NCBI RefSeq assembly: GCF_000276665.1
Contig: NW_004955460.1
Location: 2,885,373 to 2,949,372 of the forward strand
Direction: 5' to 3'
DNA length: 64,000 nucleotides
Source of the DNA: Chinchilla lanigera
Taxonomy: Eukaryota > Chordata > Mammalia > Rodentia > Chinchillidae
Under the pieces are notes generated by a model. That model did not search any database. It saw only the letters and a program-made list of their open reading frames with translations, and had not been told where the DNA came from. Below are positions 46,606-58,889 of the stretch, in pieces (positions within the stretch are counted from its first letter, which is position 1; the number at the start of each line of letters is the position of its first letter). The position numbers and the translations under genes were made by a program.

Positions 46606-49600
46606 ATGACCAAAACAAGCCAATACATATCACTTATAACCATCAATGTAAGTGGCCTCAATTCACCAATCAAAAGAAACAGACTGGCAGAGTGGATCAA
46701 GAAACAAGCTCCAACAACATGCTGTATACAAGAAACACATTTAACACACAAAAAAATTCATAGACTAAAAATAAAAGGATGGAAAACAATCTTTCATGCA
46801 ACTGTAACACAGAGCAAAACAGGAGTAGCTATTCTTTTTGCAGACAATTTCAACTTCAAACAAAGAATGATCAAGAGGGATAAAGAAAGTCACTGCGTAC
46901 TTGTTAGGGGGAAACATCAAGAGGAAGCAATAACAATCATAAACATATATGTACCAAATACAGGAGCATCCAACTATATAAGACAATTATTAATAGACAT
47001 AAAAATCAACTAAGCAATAACACAATTGCAACAGGAGACCTCAATACCCCATTATCACAAAAACATAGATCAACTAGACAAAAAAATCAGCAAACAAATA
47101 ACAGAATTGAACCAAACCTGTGAACAAATGCACTTAGTGGATATTTGTAGACTGTTTCACCCAATATCATCAGAATACACATTCTTCTCAGCTGCACATG
47201 GACTGTTCTCTAAAACAGACCATATACTAGCCTACAGAACATGCTTAAGAACATGCAAAGGGACTGAAATTATCCCACGCCTAATATCTGACCATACTAT
47301 AATGAAATTAGAAATTAATGGTAAAAGAAACCACAAAAACTCCAGAAACACATGGAAATTAAACAATACCCTCCTAAACAACCAATGGGTCACAGGTAAA
47401 ATAAAGGAAGAAATTAAACAATATCTACAAATAAATGAGAATGCAGACACAACATACCAGGACCTATGAAAGACACTATGAAAGCAGTCTTCAGAGGGAA
47501 ATTTACAGTGGTAAATTCTCACATCAGGAAATCAGAACAAGCACAAATAAACAATCTAATATTGCACCTCAAGCTTCTAGAAAAAGAACAGCAAGAAAAA
47601 CCCAAAGTCCATAGAAGGGAGAAAATTATAAAGACCAGAGTGTAAATTAACACAATCATGAAAAGAAAACAGTACCAAGAATAAATGAATTGAAGAATTG
47701 GTTCTTTGAAAAAATAAATAAAATTGATAAACACTTAGTTAACCTTATCCAAAAAAGGACAGAAAAGACTCAAATTCATGCATTGAAGAATGATAAAGGT
47801 GAAGTCCCTACAGATCTTGTGGAAACTCAGATCATCCATAAATACACTGAAAATCTTTACTCTCATAGGATAGAAAACACAGAAGATATGGACAGATTCC
47901 TAGATACTTATGAATTATCAAAGCCAAATCGAGAAAATATAAAAATTTTCAATAAGCAAATATTGGTTACTGAGACTAAAAATGTAATCAGAAACTTACC
48001 AACAAAGAAAAGCCCAGGTCCTGAAGGATTCATTGCTGAATTACACAAGAAATTTAGAGAAGATCTAATGCCAATACTCTTCAAACTCTTTAATAAAATT
48101 GAAAGGGAAGTAATATTCCCTAACTCTTTCCTGGAGGCAAATATTATCCTGGTATCAAAACTGGAGAAAGATACAACAACAACAAAAAGAACTACAAACC
48201 AAACTCCCTAATGAATATAGATGCAAAAATCCTCAATAAGATACTAGCAAATAGAATTCAACAAATCATCAAGAAGATTATACACCATGACCAGGTTGAA
48301 TTTATTCCAGGAATGGAGGGATGGTTCAACATATGTAAATCAATAAATGTAATACACAATATCAACAGAGCCAGAGAAAAAAATCACATGATCATCTCAA
48401 TAGATGCAGAAAAAGATTTTGATAAAGTCCAGCATTCATTCATGATAAAAACCCTCCAGAAAATTGGAATAGGTGGTCTTTATCTCAGTCTGATTAAAGC
48501 TGCCTATGACAAACAAACAACCAACATCATACTAAATGGACAAAAACTGAAAGCTTTCACTCTAAAATCAGGAACAATTACTGGATGCAAGCATGCAAGA
48601 TTGATCAAACAAAGACAATAACAATTAATAAAAAACATTAGCAACTTCATTGAAGATAACAATATGTAATATAACAACTATTGCTAATTCCTATAATCTT
48701 GTTTTGAAATCCTGTATTGTTTTTATTGTTTTTGTATTGTTTTGTCTTTGTCTTCATTGTTGTTATTTTGTTATTGTTTTCTCTTTAAAGTAAAATGAAA
48801 ATAAATTAAAGAAAAAGAAAATCAGGAACAAGACAAGGATGTCCACTGTTACCAATCCTTTTCAACACAGTTCTGGAAACACTAGCCAGAGCAAATAGAC
48901 AAGTGAAAGAAATAAAAGGAATAAAGATAGGAAAGGAACAAATAAAATTATCATTATTTGCAAATGACATGATACTCTACATAGACAACCCCAAAAACTC
49001 CACCAAAAGACTCCTAGAGTTAATAACCACGTTCAGTTGTGTGGCTGAATACAAAGTTAATGCTCAGAAATCAATAGCATTCTTGTACACAATCAACAAA
49101 CTTATTAAGAGGGAAATTAGAGAAATCACACCCTTCATAATAGCATCCAAAAAAACAAAATACTTAGGAATCAATCGAACAAAGAAGATAAACATTTATA
49201 TATTGAAAATTATAGTACTCTGAAAAGGAGATTGAACAGGTTATCAGAAAATGGAAAGATATTCCTTGTTCATGGATAGGAAGAACCAACATAGTGAAAA
49301 TGGCCATACTTCCAAAATTGTCATACAGATTTAATGCAATCCTGATCAAAATACCATTAGCATACCTCATAGAACTAGAGAAAACACTCCTAAAATTCAT
49401 CTGGAGTCAGAAGAGAGTTAGAATAGCAAAGGCATTCCTGGGCAACAAAGACAAGTAAGGAGGCATCACAATCCCTCACTTGAAATTATATTACAAAGCT
49501 ACCATGATAAAATTAGCATGGTATGGGCAAAGAGTAGACTGGAGGACCAGTGGAACAGATTAGAAGATGAGGACACAGCTGCAAACATATTCAGCCACCT

Positions 49601-50660
49601 TATCTTTGACAAAGGGGCCAAACATGTTCACTGGAATAAAAATAGCCTCTTTAATAAATGGTGTTTAAAAAACTGGCTCTCCACTTGCTGAAGACTAAAA
49701 CTAGACCCATGTCTATCACCATGCATTAAACTAAAGTCAAAATGGATGAAAGACCTAAATATTAAAGCAGAAACACTAAATCTACTGGAAAAGAAAGGCT
49801 GAAATCTTGAAGACATAGGGGTAGGCTCAGCCTGCATGAACAAAGCCCAGACTGTATAGGAAGCACTTCAAAAAATCATCTTATTGAAAAGCTTTTGTAC
49901 TTCAAAATAAATCACCAAGAGAGTGAAAAGACAACCCACAGAGTGGGAAAACATTTAGCTAACTGTTCCTCATACAAAGGACTTATGTCTAGAACATATA
50001 AAGAATTGAAAAAAATGAGACCTCCCTAAATTCAAAGACCCAATCCAAAAATGGGCATCTGAGATGAATATGCACTTCTCACATGAAAAGATACAAAAGG
50101 CAAATAAAGACATGAAAAAATGGTCAACATCATTGGAGAGATACAAATTAAAATAACATTGATCCCACCTTACCCCAATAAGAATAGCTACCATCAAGAA
50201 ATCAACCAACAACAAATGCTGGAGGGGCTGAAGGGGAAAAGGAACACTTCTTCATTCTTGGTTGCAATGTAGACTGGTGCAACCACTTCAGAAATCAGTG
50301 TGGAGATTCCTCAAAAAATTAGGATTAGAGATCCCATTTAATCCAGCTAATCCCCTTCTAGGTATTTTCCCAGAAGAATTAAAAACATCATACCACAGCA
50401 ATATATGTGCACCCATGTTTATAGGAGTACAATTTGTCATAGCGAAATCTTGGAAACACCCCCAATGCCCATCAACCAAGGAATGGATAAAAAGATGTGG
50501 TATTTTTATAGAGTGGAGTATTACTCAGCTATAAAGAAATATAAACTTGAGACTTTCGTAGGTAAATGGATGCAACTAGAGATCATACTCATAATTGAAA
50601 TAAATCAGATTCACATTGTATTTCCTCCTTACTATAAGAACCTGAAAGAACAAAAAAAAA
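46606..50660 (+). pseudogene. L1 ORF2 (endonuclease/reverse transcriptase), broken
   Basis: ORF2p nicks target DNA and copies L1 RNA. The start at 46606 gives MTKTSQYISLITINVSGLNS, then CCIQETHL (endonuclease metal-site Glu) and, after an in-frame TAA at 47011-47013, the conserved SDH triad of the endonuclease. A TGA follows near 47467. RT words come next in shifting frames: KKSPGPEGFIAELHKKF (47690-48211), then [15 protein letters not shown] and [14 protein letters not shown] (48211 onward). The palm motif reads FAND instead of FADD at about 48957-48968. The C-terminal part near 50262-50660 spans two frames (LVQPLQKSVWRFLKK; YSAIKK). A nested L1 piece splits the RT domain at 48578. At least five lesions make it dead. 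Confidence 0.9.
48578..48817 (+). mobile_element. Nested short L1 3' end with inverted 5' part
   Basis: About 240 nt flanked by a perfect 14-bp duplication aaaatcaggaacaa (48564-48577 and 48818-48831). The right part matches the L1 3' UTR in sense orientation (acttcattgaagataacaa, ttgttttgaaatcctgta, tctctttaaagtaaaat). The left part (gcaagattgatcaaacaa) is the reverse complement of the adjoining 3' UTR segment (ttgtttgatcaatcttgc, 50965-50982). This inversion is the known twin-priming outcome. Confidence 0.9.
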
Positions 50661-51164
50661 AATCTGAAAGGTACAGGGGCTGGGGATTTAGCTCAGCGGC
50701 AAAGCGCCTGCCTGGCAAGCGCAAGGTCGTGAGTTCGGTTCCCGGTACCAGAGAAAAACCAAAAAAAAAAAAATCTGAAAGGTACAATAGATATTGTGAA
50801 AGGGAAAAAAACTGCTCAACAGCAAAGAATAACTGGGACGAGGGAAAGGAGAAAATAAAGAAAAAAGGAAAGGAAAAAAATTATGTATAGATATACAAGA
50901 TAGCAAAGATAATTGTAATACTAATTTCTATTGATTTATTGAAAAAAACAGTTAATGTTTAATTGTTTGATCAATCTTGCATATCTGTATCTTATAATCT
51001 GAGCAACTACTTTGAAGATAACAATAAGTAATACAACCACTGTTGATTTCCTATCATCTTGTTTTGAAATTCTGTATCATTTTTATAGTTTTTGTGTTGT
51101 TTTGTTTTTGCTTTTGTTTTGCCATTTTGTTTTTCTTCTTTTCTCTTTAAAATAAAAAAATTAA
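50661..51164 (+). other. L1 3' UTR with poly(A) signal region
   Basis: It runs from the end of ORF2 through ttgtttgatcaatcttgc and aactactttgaagataac to a TTTTGTTTT-rich end and aaaataaaaaaattaaaaaa. It has no G-rich polypurine tract of the mouse/human type. It is split by the ID at 50676-50771. Confidence 0.75.
50676..50771 (+). mobile_element. ID-type SINE in the L1 3' UTR
   Basis: Near-consensus body ggggctggggatttagctca, gcggcaaagcgcctgcctgg and gtgagttcggttcccggtac, then a gagaaaaaccaaaaaa tail. Perfect duplication aatctgaaaggtaca at 50661-50675 and 50772-50786. Intact A-box and B-box-like words suggest a young copy. Confidence 0.95.
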
Positions 51165-51176
51165 AAAATGCATCTT

Positions 51177-51540
51177 CATGGAAGAATATGTGGTATGCAC
51201 ACAACAGATTGTTTTTCAGCTGTAAATAAGGACAACGTGTCATTTGTAGAAAAATGGCTGGGTCTTGAACTATAACATTAAATGAAATAAATCTCACATA
51301 TAAGGTTAAATATTGCATGGCTTTTACATGAAAAGCTGAGAATATAAATACCTTAAACAGTAAAATAAAGGCAATATAGTAGGAAACAGGAAGGCAGACT
51401 TTTTGGTGATACAGAAGGGGATCAGAAGTAGAAGGACAGGAGAGGAAGAGGAAAGGAATCTGAAATGATCATGAATATATATATTCCCCCAAAACAAATG
51501 TAATTATTGTGTATCACAAATGCACACCAATAGAAAAGTT
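51177..51540 (+). mobile_element. Older L1 3' end, right of the large L1
   Basis: gaagaatatgtggtatgcac, tttttcagctgtaaataagg, gaaaaatggctgggtcttg, taaatgaaataaatctcaca, caatatagtaggaaacaggaagg and an end in caaatgcacaccaatag. Same region of L1 as 43430-43992, in direct orientation. Confidence 0.75.
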
Positions 51541-51811
51541 TGTATTTACTCTGGCTCACTTTGAGTGTCAGTTTTCTCTTGAAAAAAAATGCAGAGAATA
51601 CAAGACTTTAGGGGTTCTCTGGGGAGACTGGGGGTAGCAGGGTTGATGAAAACTGCCTCGCTATTGACCATGCATAGAAGGTGAGTGTCCTCTTACACTT
51701 GGTTTCTACAAGACTATTTTATTATCAATATAGTATTGCAATATTGCTTTGCATCTGTGAACTCCTATGGATATACATAGGTTATTATTTACTAATGACA
51801 GTAGGTAAATT
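51541..51811. other. Unassigned sequence
   Basis: Nothing recognised. Confidence 0.3.
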
Positions 51812-51910
51812 GTCTATTTTACAGTGAAGAAAATGTTGTTCAGCAAAATTAAGTGACTGGTTTCAGGCAACAAAACACATAAGTGCAAAGGCTAGATTCT
51901 AATGATTTAT
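51812..51910 (-). repeat. MIR fragment (antisense)
   Basis: tctattttacagtgaagaaaatg, gttcagcaaaattaagtgactgg and ttcaggcaacaaaacacataag follow antisense MIR order. Confidence 0.6.
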
Positions 51911-53609
51911 TCAGTATGGTCCTTTCTTGACACTACAGCCTGAATAATATATTTATATATTCCAATCATGTCTATCAGTGTGGTTAAAACTATTCCCCAG
52001 AGAACTGTTACGTCATGTTAGTACCACACAAATAATTGTTTTAAATATGTTTGCTTTCTCAGTCCTAGCTACAGAGAGGATGAACTAAACAGAGGTCAAA
52101 AAGGGGCACTTGCTAGCCCCAGAGATGAAGAATTCTCAGTGTACTAGTAAGGGATTAGTCTACAAGAGCTCCTCCAGGGAGCAAGTGACGCTAGTCCTCT
52201 TAATGTAATCCCCAGTAATGTAGGATTTTAATGATACAAAAGTGTTGAAAATAACTATGAGAAGAGGGTGACCTCAGCAGTTCTGAATGGTCCACTTGAA
52301 ACACTGGAAATGAGAATGAAAAGAATGCTCTTAGCCCTGTCCAAGGGAGACTCCATCTCCAGAGTTTACATCTCAAATGACTTCAAAGGCACGCAGTTGA
52401 GAGCAACATAACTAAGTTTCACTAAAGTTCTAAAATCTCAGTTCCCCACACCTGCACTAATCTACCTGCTCCTGTGTACTATGAAGCCAGGCCCCAGTCC
52501 TTTTGGGAACACCATACTGTTTCTGAAAAAGGGGTGATGGACAGGGAGAGAAACACCTAGACAGAGTAATAGGCTTTTCCCACACATTAGTTTAATGTGC
52601 ATTCCTTTTACAAGCATTTAATGAGTCATGTACAAATGCTCAGCCCAGATAAATCAAAAACAATAGAGACAACGCCTCTTTGGAGCTCCAAATCCAGATT
52701 GAGTTTTCATACAAATTAGTTTTATGTGAGTTTACTAAGGGTATGAATTCATTTTATCAGGGCATACAACCTCCCAGATGAATAAATCACAGCAATCCAA
52801 AGTTGAACAATTGAGAAATCTCTGAAATTCTGAGAAAGAGCACATCTAGCCTCAATATACTTGCATATGCATATGAGCCCAAGTAAATTTTCTAGGTAAT
52901 TCACCAATAGGGCTGTTTGCTTTCATAGGACATACTGAGTTTAGCACTGGAGAGAATCCAAAGGCCCAAAGGGATGTCTGGCTATACATCTGGTCAAGTT
53001 TCCGAACTTTGCCTCCCTTTCCTCATTCTCCTCTCTGATTTTTAATTCCCTCTCCTGGGAGTCTCTACTGCCCCTCACTGTAGTGACCTAAAATAAACAT
53101 GAACAAAATATGTTCTCTTCATTCGTTCTAGCAGTAACTGGCTGAAACATTCAGAAGTTTCTTTACTAAATATAAAGAAGAACAAAAGGGAAAAGAGAAC
53201 ATTACACAGGCAGGCAAGCCAGCTAAGAAAAGCTCTATGAACCTGTCAAAGCTAGTTTGCCTATGGGGCTTGAAAGTTCTATCTCATTCTATTTCAGAGG
53301 CCCTAGAAAGAAATAGTTACCACTTAGGTCCCGAGACTAAAATAATTACCCTGGCAAGGTAATCCCATGTCCTTTCGCTAACACCAGCTGGCCACTATGC
53401 CAGAAGCTTCAGAAAGCTGTGCCCGCCTAGAGTTTTTAACGAAGACTTAGATTCCAGTTTCTGGTTGAAGATCATGTAGCCTGTGCTCGAGATGAATTTT
53501 CCTCACCACAGAATTAGCGGCACCCCAGCGTCTCCCCAGAACCACAGGACTCACATAAGCAGAGTTACAAGGATGTTGTGTTCTTACTTGTTACTGATTC
53601 TGAGTCCCT
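51911..53609. other. Unassigned sequence
   Basis: No exon or clear repeat. 53090-53120 has aaaataaacatg, which could be the end of a degraded LTR, but no upstream LTR plan is recognised. Confidence 0.3.
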
Positions 53610-53996
53610 TGTTAGGGTTTAGATCTAAAATGTCCCCTGAAATCTTCATGTGTTCAGAGATTAGGCTTTGGGATGACTACTGGATCACGGAGTGCTGTGT
53701 TTGTCAGTGGATTCATTCACGGATGAGTTCAGAGCTGACTACACTGTTGGGAGGTGGGGCCTGGTGGGAGGTCATATCTGGGGTGTGACCTTGTACCTGG
53801 CTCCATTTTTCTCTTTATGTTCCCTGGCTACCTAGGATTAAACACCTTTCCTCTGCCATTCTCTCCCACTGTGATGTTCTGCCTTGGAGCCAGCCAAGAA
53901 TAGACTGAATCCTCTGAAATGTGAAACAAAATATACCTCTCTTTTAAGCTACAAGTGTAGGGTAATTTGTCCCAGAGATGGGAAAGTGACTAATAC
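53610..53996 (+). mobile_element. Solo LTR of ERVL-MaLR type
   Basis: It starts tgttagggtttagatctaaa and ends gggaaagtgactaatac. It carries gggaggtggggcctggtggg, ttccctggctacc, gtgatgttctgccttggagcc and agactgaatcctctgaaatg. Same family group as 3466-3861, in the same orientation. No internal region is present. Confidence 0.85.
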
Positions 53997-54642
53997 TGTT
54001 CTCTTTCCAGAAAGGAAGAGAAAGAAAAGAAAGAGTAATCTATGTTTAGGAGTTAATGGACTGAAGTGAAAATCCTGAATTTGTCGGACATCGCAAGCTA
54101 CTATGATAAAAAGAATCAGCATAATGTAATAACCATGTCATTCGGTTCTCCTGTTGCTTTTGCTCTACAAGAACACAGTGACTTCATGAGGTTGATTCAG
54201 TCTGAAAAGGGGCAAGAAATGAAAATCATGGTGCAACTTTTTCTCTTGACAAGAATTTTTTTGTCCCCATTAGAGTCCCTTATTATTCTTAGGCTGTGGG
54301 AATCCATGTGGCAATCCAAATACATGCAGCCCTCAAAGTCTTCTAGACAATGCAGCGTGAAATTAAATTTGGTACTATAGGAAAAGTGCTGCTAAGGATT
54401 TAGCTAGAAACTCTTAGGAAGAGAAGAAAACTTATAAAACACATGTATTTATTAGCTAACTCTCATCATAAATATAGAAAACAACTGAAATAAATGTGAT
54501 GATAATGCAAACTTTTTGCATATACTTAATCTCATAAAACAGGTTGAATGTAAAAAGAAAGGGAAAAATACACCAGCAACCAAAAAATTAGGAAACTAGA
54601 TAATTCGAAGCTACTGATGAATGGATCAGGATCATTTAAAAA
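53997..54642. other. Unassigned sequence
   Basis: No repeat recognised. The 104-aa ORF at 54066-54380 has no known domain. Confidence 0.3.
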
Positions 54643-54651
54643 TTCACTGAG

Positions 54652-54751
54652 GGGCTGGGGATTTAGCTCAGTGGCACAGCGCCTGCCTGGCAAGTGCAAG
54701 GTTGTTCGATTCCCAGTATCAGAAACCACAACCCCCCAAAGAAACTAAAAC
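54652..54751 (+). mobile_element. ID-type SINE
   Basis: ggggctggggatttagctcag, agcgcctgcctggcaag and ttcgattcccagtatc, with a small deletion before the B-box (aaggttgttcgatt) and a tail of mixed A/C. Duplication ttcactgag at 54643-54651 and 54752-54760. Confidence 0.93.
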
Positions 54752-54760
54752 TTCACTGAG

Positions 54761-57739
54761 ATAGAATAAAAGCTGGAATATATGGAGCATGATTACAAAA
54801 ACCTCTGATTCACAATACATATGGAAAAAGAAATAATGGGTACACTAAACTTTCTAGGAAAAACAATTATCTATTTATTAACAGTGTACCTCTGCAACTC
54901 ACTTTTTCCCTTTTTTTCTGGAAATATGTTTTAACTATTAAGGTAATTGCAAATTTTAGAAAAATATTGAAGAAAAATAAAGAAGAAAAAATATTCATTG
55001 TCTTATCACCCAGAAACAATTATTTTTCTTAGCATCATAACTCTATTACTAGAAGTTGATAGATTCCTTTGAGGCTCTTTTTTTCAGGAGCCATAAACCT
55101 CACAACATCAATCATACAAAATGCTTGGCTATCTACAAAGGAATCTAAAAGTTGAGTTTTACACAAATAATAAGCTCCAAGGTCCTGATAGACAAGGAGA
55201 AGGAAACAGAGATGAGCACCACTTGAAGTTAAAAAGTCAGCTCAGAAATTTGCCTGAGAAGTGGAGAGAGTCACTAATTCAGGGATAGGAAATCACTTGC
55301 CAAAGCACAGTCCACTTAGCGCATTCTATGCTTTTACACATGATTCAACCCATCAGTGAAGGCCTAAACTTTTTCAGAATCACATGCAGTCCCATAGAGC
55401 AACATTCATCATTTCTGTTTTGGGTGATGTCACATCACACATTGGCATGTCTGAGTCTCAATACATGCTGCACATCATACAGCTCTATAATCCAAAAAAT
55501 ACACACAGATGTGTGTATACAGACGTGTGAATCTCTATCTATGTCTAAGTTCCTGGATCCACTGAGAATCTGGCTCTCAGGCCTTCCTCATCCCCTGTGC
55601 TAGTGGAAGATTGATGCCTTTTTCCTGACCCTAAAGATTTAGTTGCTACTTATGTTTTATTGTGATTTCCATAGCTATCATTTTATTAGGGAGAAAAAGT
55701 TATCTATTCTAGTCATGACCTTTTAATTCCAAGGGAATACAAGATGGAAATTCAGTGTCAGAGACCCAAGGCTATGGATATGAAGATAGGAAGAAAGCCT
55801 TGAGAACAATTATCTTGGGTATACACAAACAATGCTGATACGTTAAGTGCATAACTAAAGAGAAACAGCTAGCTGATATGAATGTCCAGGAGGAGAAGAA
55901 AATAACTACACATGGAGAAAAAGAAGTAAAGTGAATTCTCTTCGTGTGATACCAACAATAGAAAACAAAATTATCAACACAAGGAACACAGTGCCTGAAG
56001 AATGGGGGGAAAATTGGTGACATTGTACTCCTTTTCTCTTTTGATGAGCTTCATCATTAGAAATATTTCCTTTCTTCCATTTTGAAGATTTATAATGAAA
56101 TTCTTTTTGCATTAATGAACTTCAAGCTGGCCCCTGAAAACTGTTTCATCAAAATGTTTAAAACTTTCAATATTGGAAATTTTCTTAAAGGCAACAAAAT
56201 TTAAAAAAAAAAAAAGGAAAGAAAAAACCCACACTAGGAACTCCAAGTCCTGCCAATTTTTCTTTCCTGCCAAGTCCTATTAGTATAAATGAACGGTTTA
56301 TTTTAAGAAATGCCTGATAAATTACTCTACACAATCAGTAATGAGGGTACTGTCAGCAAAGGAGAATCATTTCCAAAATTTACTTGGCATTAAGGAGCTA
56401 GCGCCTTGTAAGCTCAAACTGGGTTATGTGGCCCTCGCCCCTGTAGATTCCATAAATCTCTCCCTTCTTCTCAGGGGACTGAGGGACTAGCCGATGTGCA
56501 TAACTGCTGATGTTTTCTTATATTCACTTACAGGTTTTGAAAACTAAAACAAAACATGGTCATTTTCAAACTTTTCTTGTCAACAGTTTTTACCACTTTT
56601 CACAGATTTTTTTCCCCATTTTGAACTTTGCCCCGGGGGAAAACACTAAAGGCTTCAGGGTTCTACAATAAAATTAAAGAACACAGGCCAGGACAAAACA
56701 GAGAACAGCATGCTATAAGTAGTAGAAGTTTCGCAAGCTTTGCATCTCTCTTAAGACGTAAACACTTGCCCAATGCATGATTCAGGTCCATTGTGACACT
56801 GGAGAATTATAATTGTAGAACATGAAGGCTGGAGGTCAACAGTAAATAAAAAGGAAAGAGAGCAACAATTACTCCTTATTGAGTAAGAAGAAAGAAAAAT
56901 CCATACTATAAAGCATCCGGGTACAGAAAACATTAGAGTTTCAGGTAAATTAGGGGAGATGATCATCATCATCAGAGGCTCCCATGACCTCCCTAGGGGG
57001 CTATACTCCCACCATGCACCAAGTGAAACCTGTTGTCTTTGTATTAATGAAAATCAGTTACCATAACCTCGGAAATAAAAGTCCTGTTGTGGTGCCCTCC
57101 CCTCCCCTGACAACTAATGCAAACCTACCTTGTTCTGAACTTTTAGTTTTCTAAAGAGAGAAGAACATTGTGTTGTTTTATGGCAGCAAACCCTAACAAA
57201 ATTATTGTGAATTACTGTAGGAATGAAAGAGTTTTAAACTTGGAGCCTGTTTTCTCTGAAGGTTTTTTGTGCTTTTTAGAGGAAGAATATTATAAAAGTT
57301 AATGTGCAAAGAAAATAAACAAATCCCCCTAGTCTTTGCCCACCTTCCATTTTTTTGACCTATTTATAAATCCCCCACTGATGGACTCCTGCTCTTTTTG
57401 CTGTAAGACTCTTTTCCAGCCACTGTCTAAAAAGCTTCCACTTACCCTTAGCAGTGTCTGTATAATGTTTGTGGTGACCCTGCATTGTTAGGCCTCCAAG
57501 TAGGAGACAAAAGTGTTTCATACAATTTATACTACTCATATTTTGTATTTAATATGTTTAAACACTAGGATCAGAGTTCAGCGTTTAATGCAATGTAGTA
57601 TGTACACAAGCTGCCTAAGTTATAGATGAACAGGAGAGATGCTGCATACTTCCTCCAATCTTATAGCAAAAGGAAAGATACCAGCGCTTCTTAGGAAATA
57701 TTTATAAGTTCCAAACATTCTTAGCATCATTAATAAGCA
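54761..57739. other. Long unassigned stretch
   Basis: No family repeat was seen apart from an A-run at 56201-56215. 56380-56560 and 57160-57460 look like low-divergence unique DNA with conserved-element style words, but nothing in the sequence alone proves this. Confidence 0.3.
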
Positions 57740-57900
57740 AACTTCCCAATGGTCCTTAAAGGCCATTGAAGGAGTCAAGTCCTATTTTGTAGACAAAGAA
57801 ATTGAGAGCTGGAAAGAAACTGAGTGAACTTTTCAAAGGCAAGGAAGGATAAGCCCCACCCAGAGCCGCATCTCAGACCCCTGAGCCATCCTGCTTCATC
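57740..57900 (-). repeat. MIR (antisense)
   Basis: tattttgtagacaaagaaattgag, gaaagaaactgagtgaacttttcaaagg and ctgagccatcctgcttc follow antisense MIR order. Confidence 0.6.
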
Positions 57901-58889
57901 TGTTTCCCCACAGTGGTCCCTCCTCCACTGCACTCGATGGGGCATTTTGGTCGATGGCCATGCTAACATTTTGGAGATGTTTGGAAGGGAGCTGAACGGG
58001 ATGGATAAATGGACTGTAATATTGGCTTGATTTGTTCTCAGTAAAAGCCACACAGAAAATAACAATGGAGTGGAAAATTTCCTCCTCATCCAAAGGACAC
58101 TCAGCTTCATCTTACCCACCATAGAAATATGTTTCTACACAGTGTATGCCTTGGATCTCTCAGGTCTGATCCCAAGTTACTACTAACACAACATTTTGTT
58201 AACTGGAAAGGTTAGGGAAACAGAGGTATAAGCTGCCCTATCAAGTAGGTCCACACTATAAACCTCGTTTCCTTGGCCTCCAAGCCTATCATGCACTCTG
58301 ATTATTTTCTGATTGTTTCCAGAGTGCAGAGCAGGAATAGAAAAGGTCCTTTCTTTGTAACCTGACCTCATCTTTTTGTGACAAAGAGTATTCCTAGATC
58401 ATTAAATTATGAAATAAGCCAATGGCAATAATTATAGAAAAGAAAAAAAAAAAAAAAAACAGATCCTTTCAAAGTGATTCTACCACTGCCGGAAAACAAA
58501 ATACGAAGACAGATGTGAATTTTAAATGGGTGAAATGCCTCTGTTAAATTCCTAAACATAACTTTAAACATATTGTCAGCTGTCTGGAGCCAGTTTTGGA
58601 AAGGGGCTACTGTACTGTTACGGTATTCCCCAGGTAAGTCAAGGAAGTTCTTAGGATTCTGATTCCAGGCTTGGTGATCACATTCTCACACCTCCAAGCA
58701 TGCTGAAAGCAGAGATATACAGAAGAGATTGTGGAGGGAAGCTGTGATTTCTATAGTGTGGTTCTGCAACGTGTGACCACAGGTAATTAAACCGAGAGGT
58801 TCTGACTCCTTAGATTTCAGACTTTGTAACATTACGGTCAGTGGATGTCTCAGGACAATAAATTGGGCCCAAGTCCTTTCTACGGACCC
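57901..58889. other. Unassigned sequence
   Basis: No exon or repeat was recognised, apart from an A-run near 58443-58458. ORFs at 57775-58122 and 58686-59021 have no known domain. Confidence 0.3.

Larger units (their letters stand above)
44005..51164 (+). mobile_element. Near full-length L1 retrotransposon
   Basis: One element about 7.2 kb long as it stands, about 6.7 kb without later insertions. In order: GC-richer 5' UTR (44005 to about 45495), ORF1 remains, ORF2 remains and a T-rich 3' UTR ending ctctttaaaataaaaaaattaaaaaa. The flanks aaagtgcatctt (43993-44004) and aaaatgcatctt (51165-51176) form a 12-bp target duplication with one mismatch. This supports a single target-primed insertion into older L1 sequence. 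Two IDs (44490-44597, 50676-50771) and a short L1 copy (48578-48817) inserted later. The element cannot move on its own: both ORFs have stops and shifts. Confidence 0.85.

Noticed and set aside
46606..50660. Active L1 ORF2
   Set aside because: In-frame stops, several frame changes, FAND in place of FADD and a nested insertion exclude function.
50676..50771. Possible tRNA-Ala gene
   Set aside because: It has A- and B-box-like words, but the body is an ID SINE with target duplications and a poly(A) tail, and it cannot fold as a full tRNA cloverleaf.
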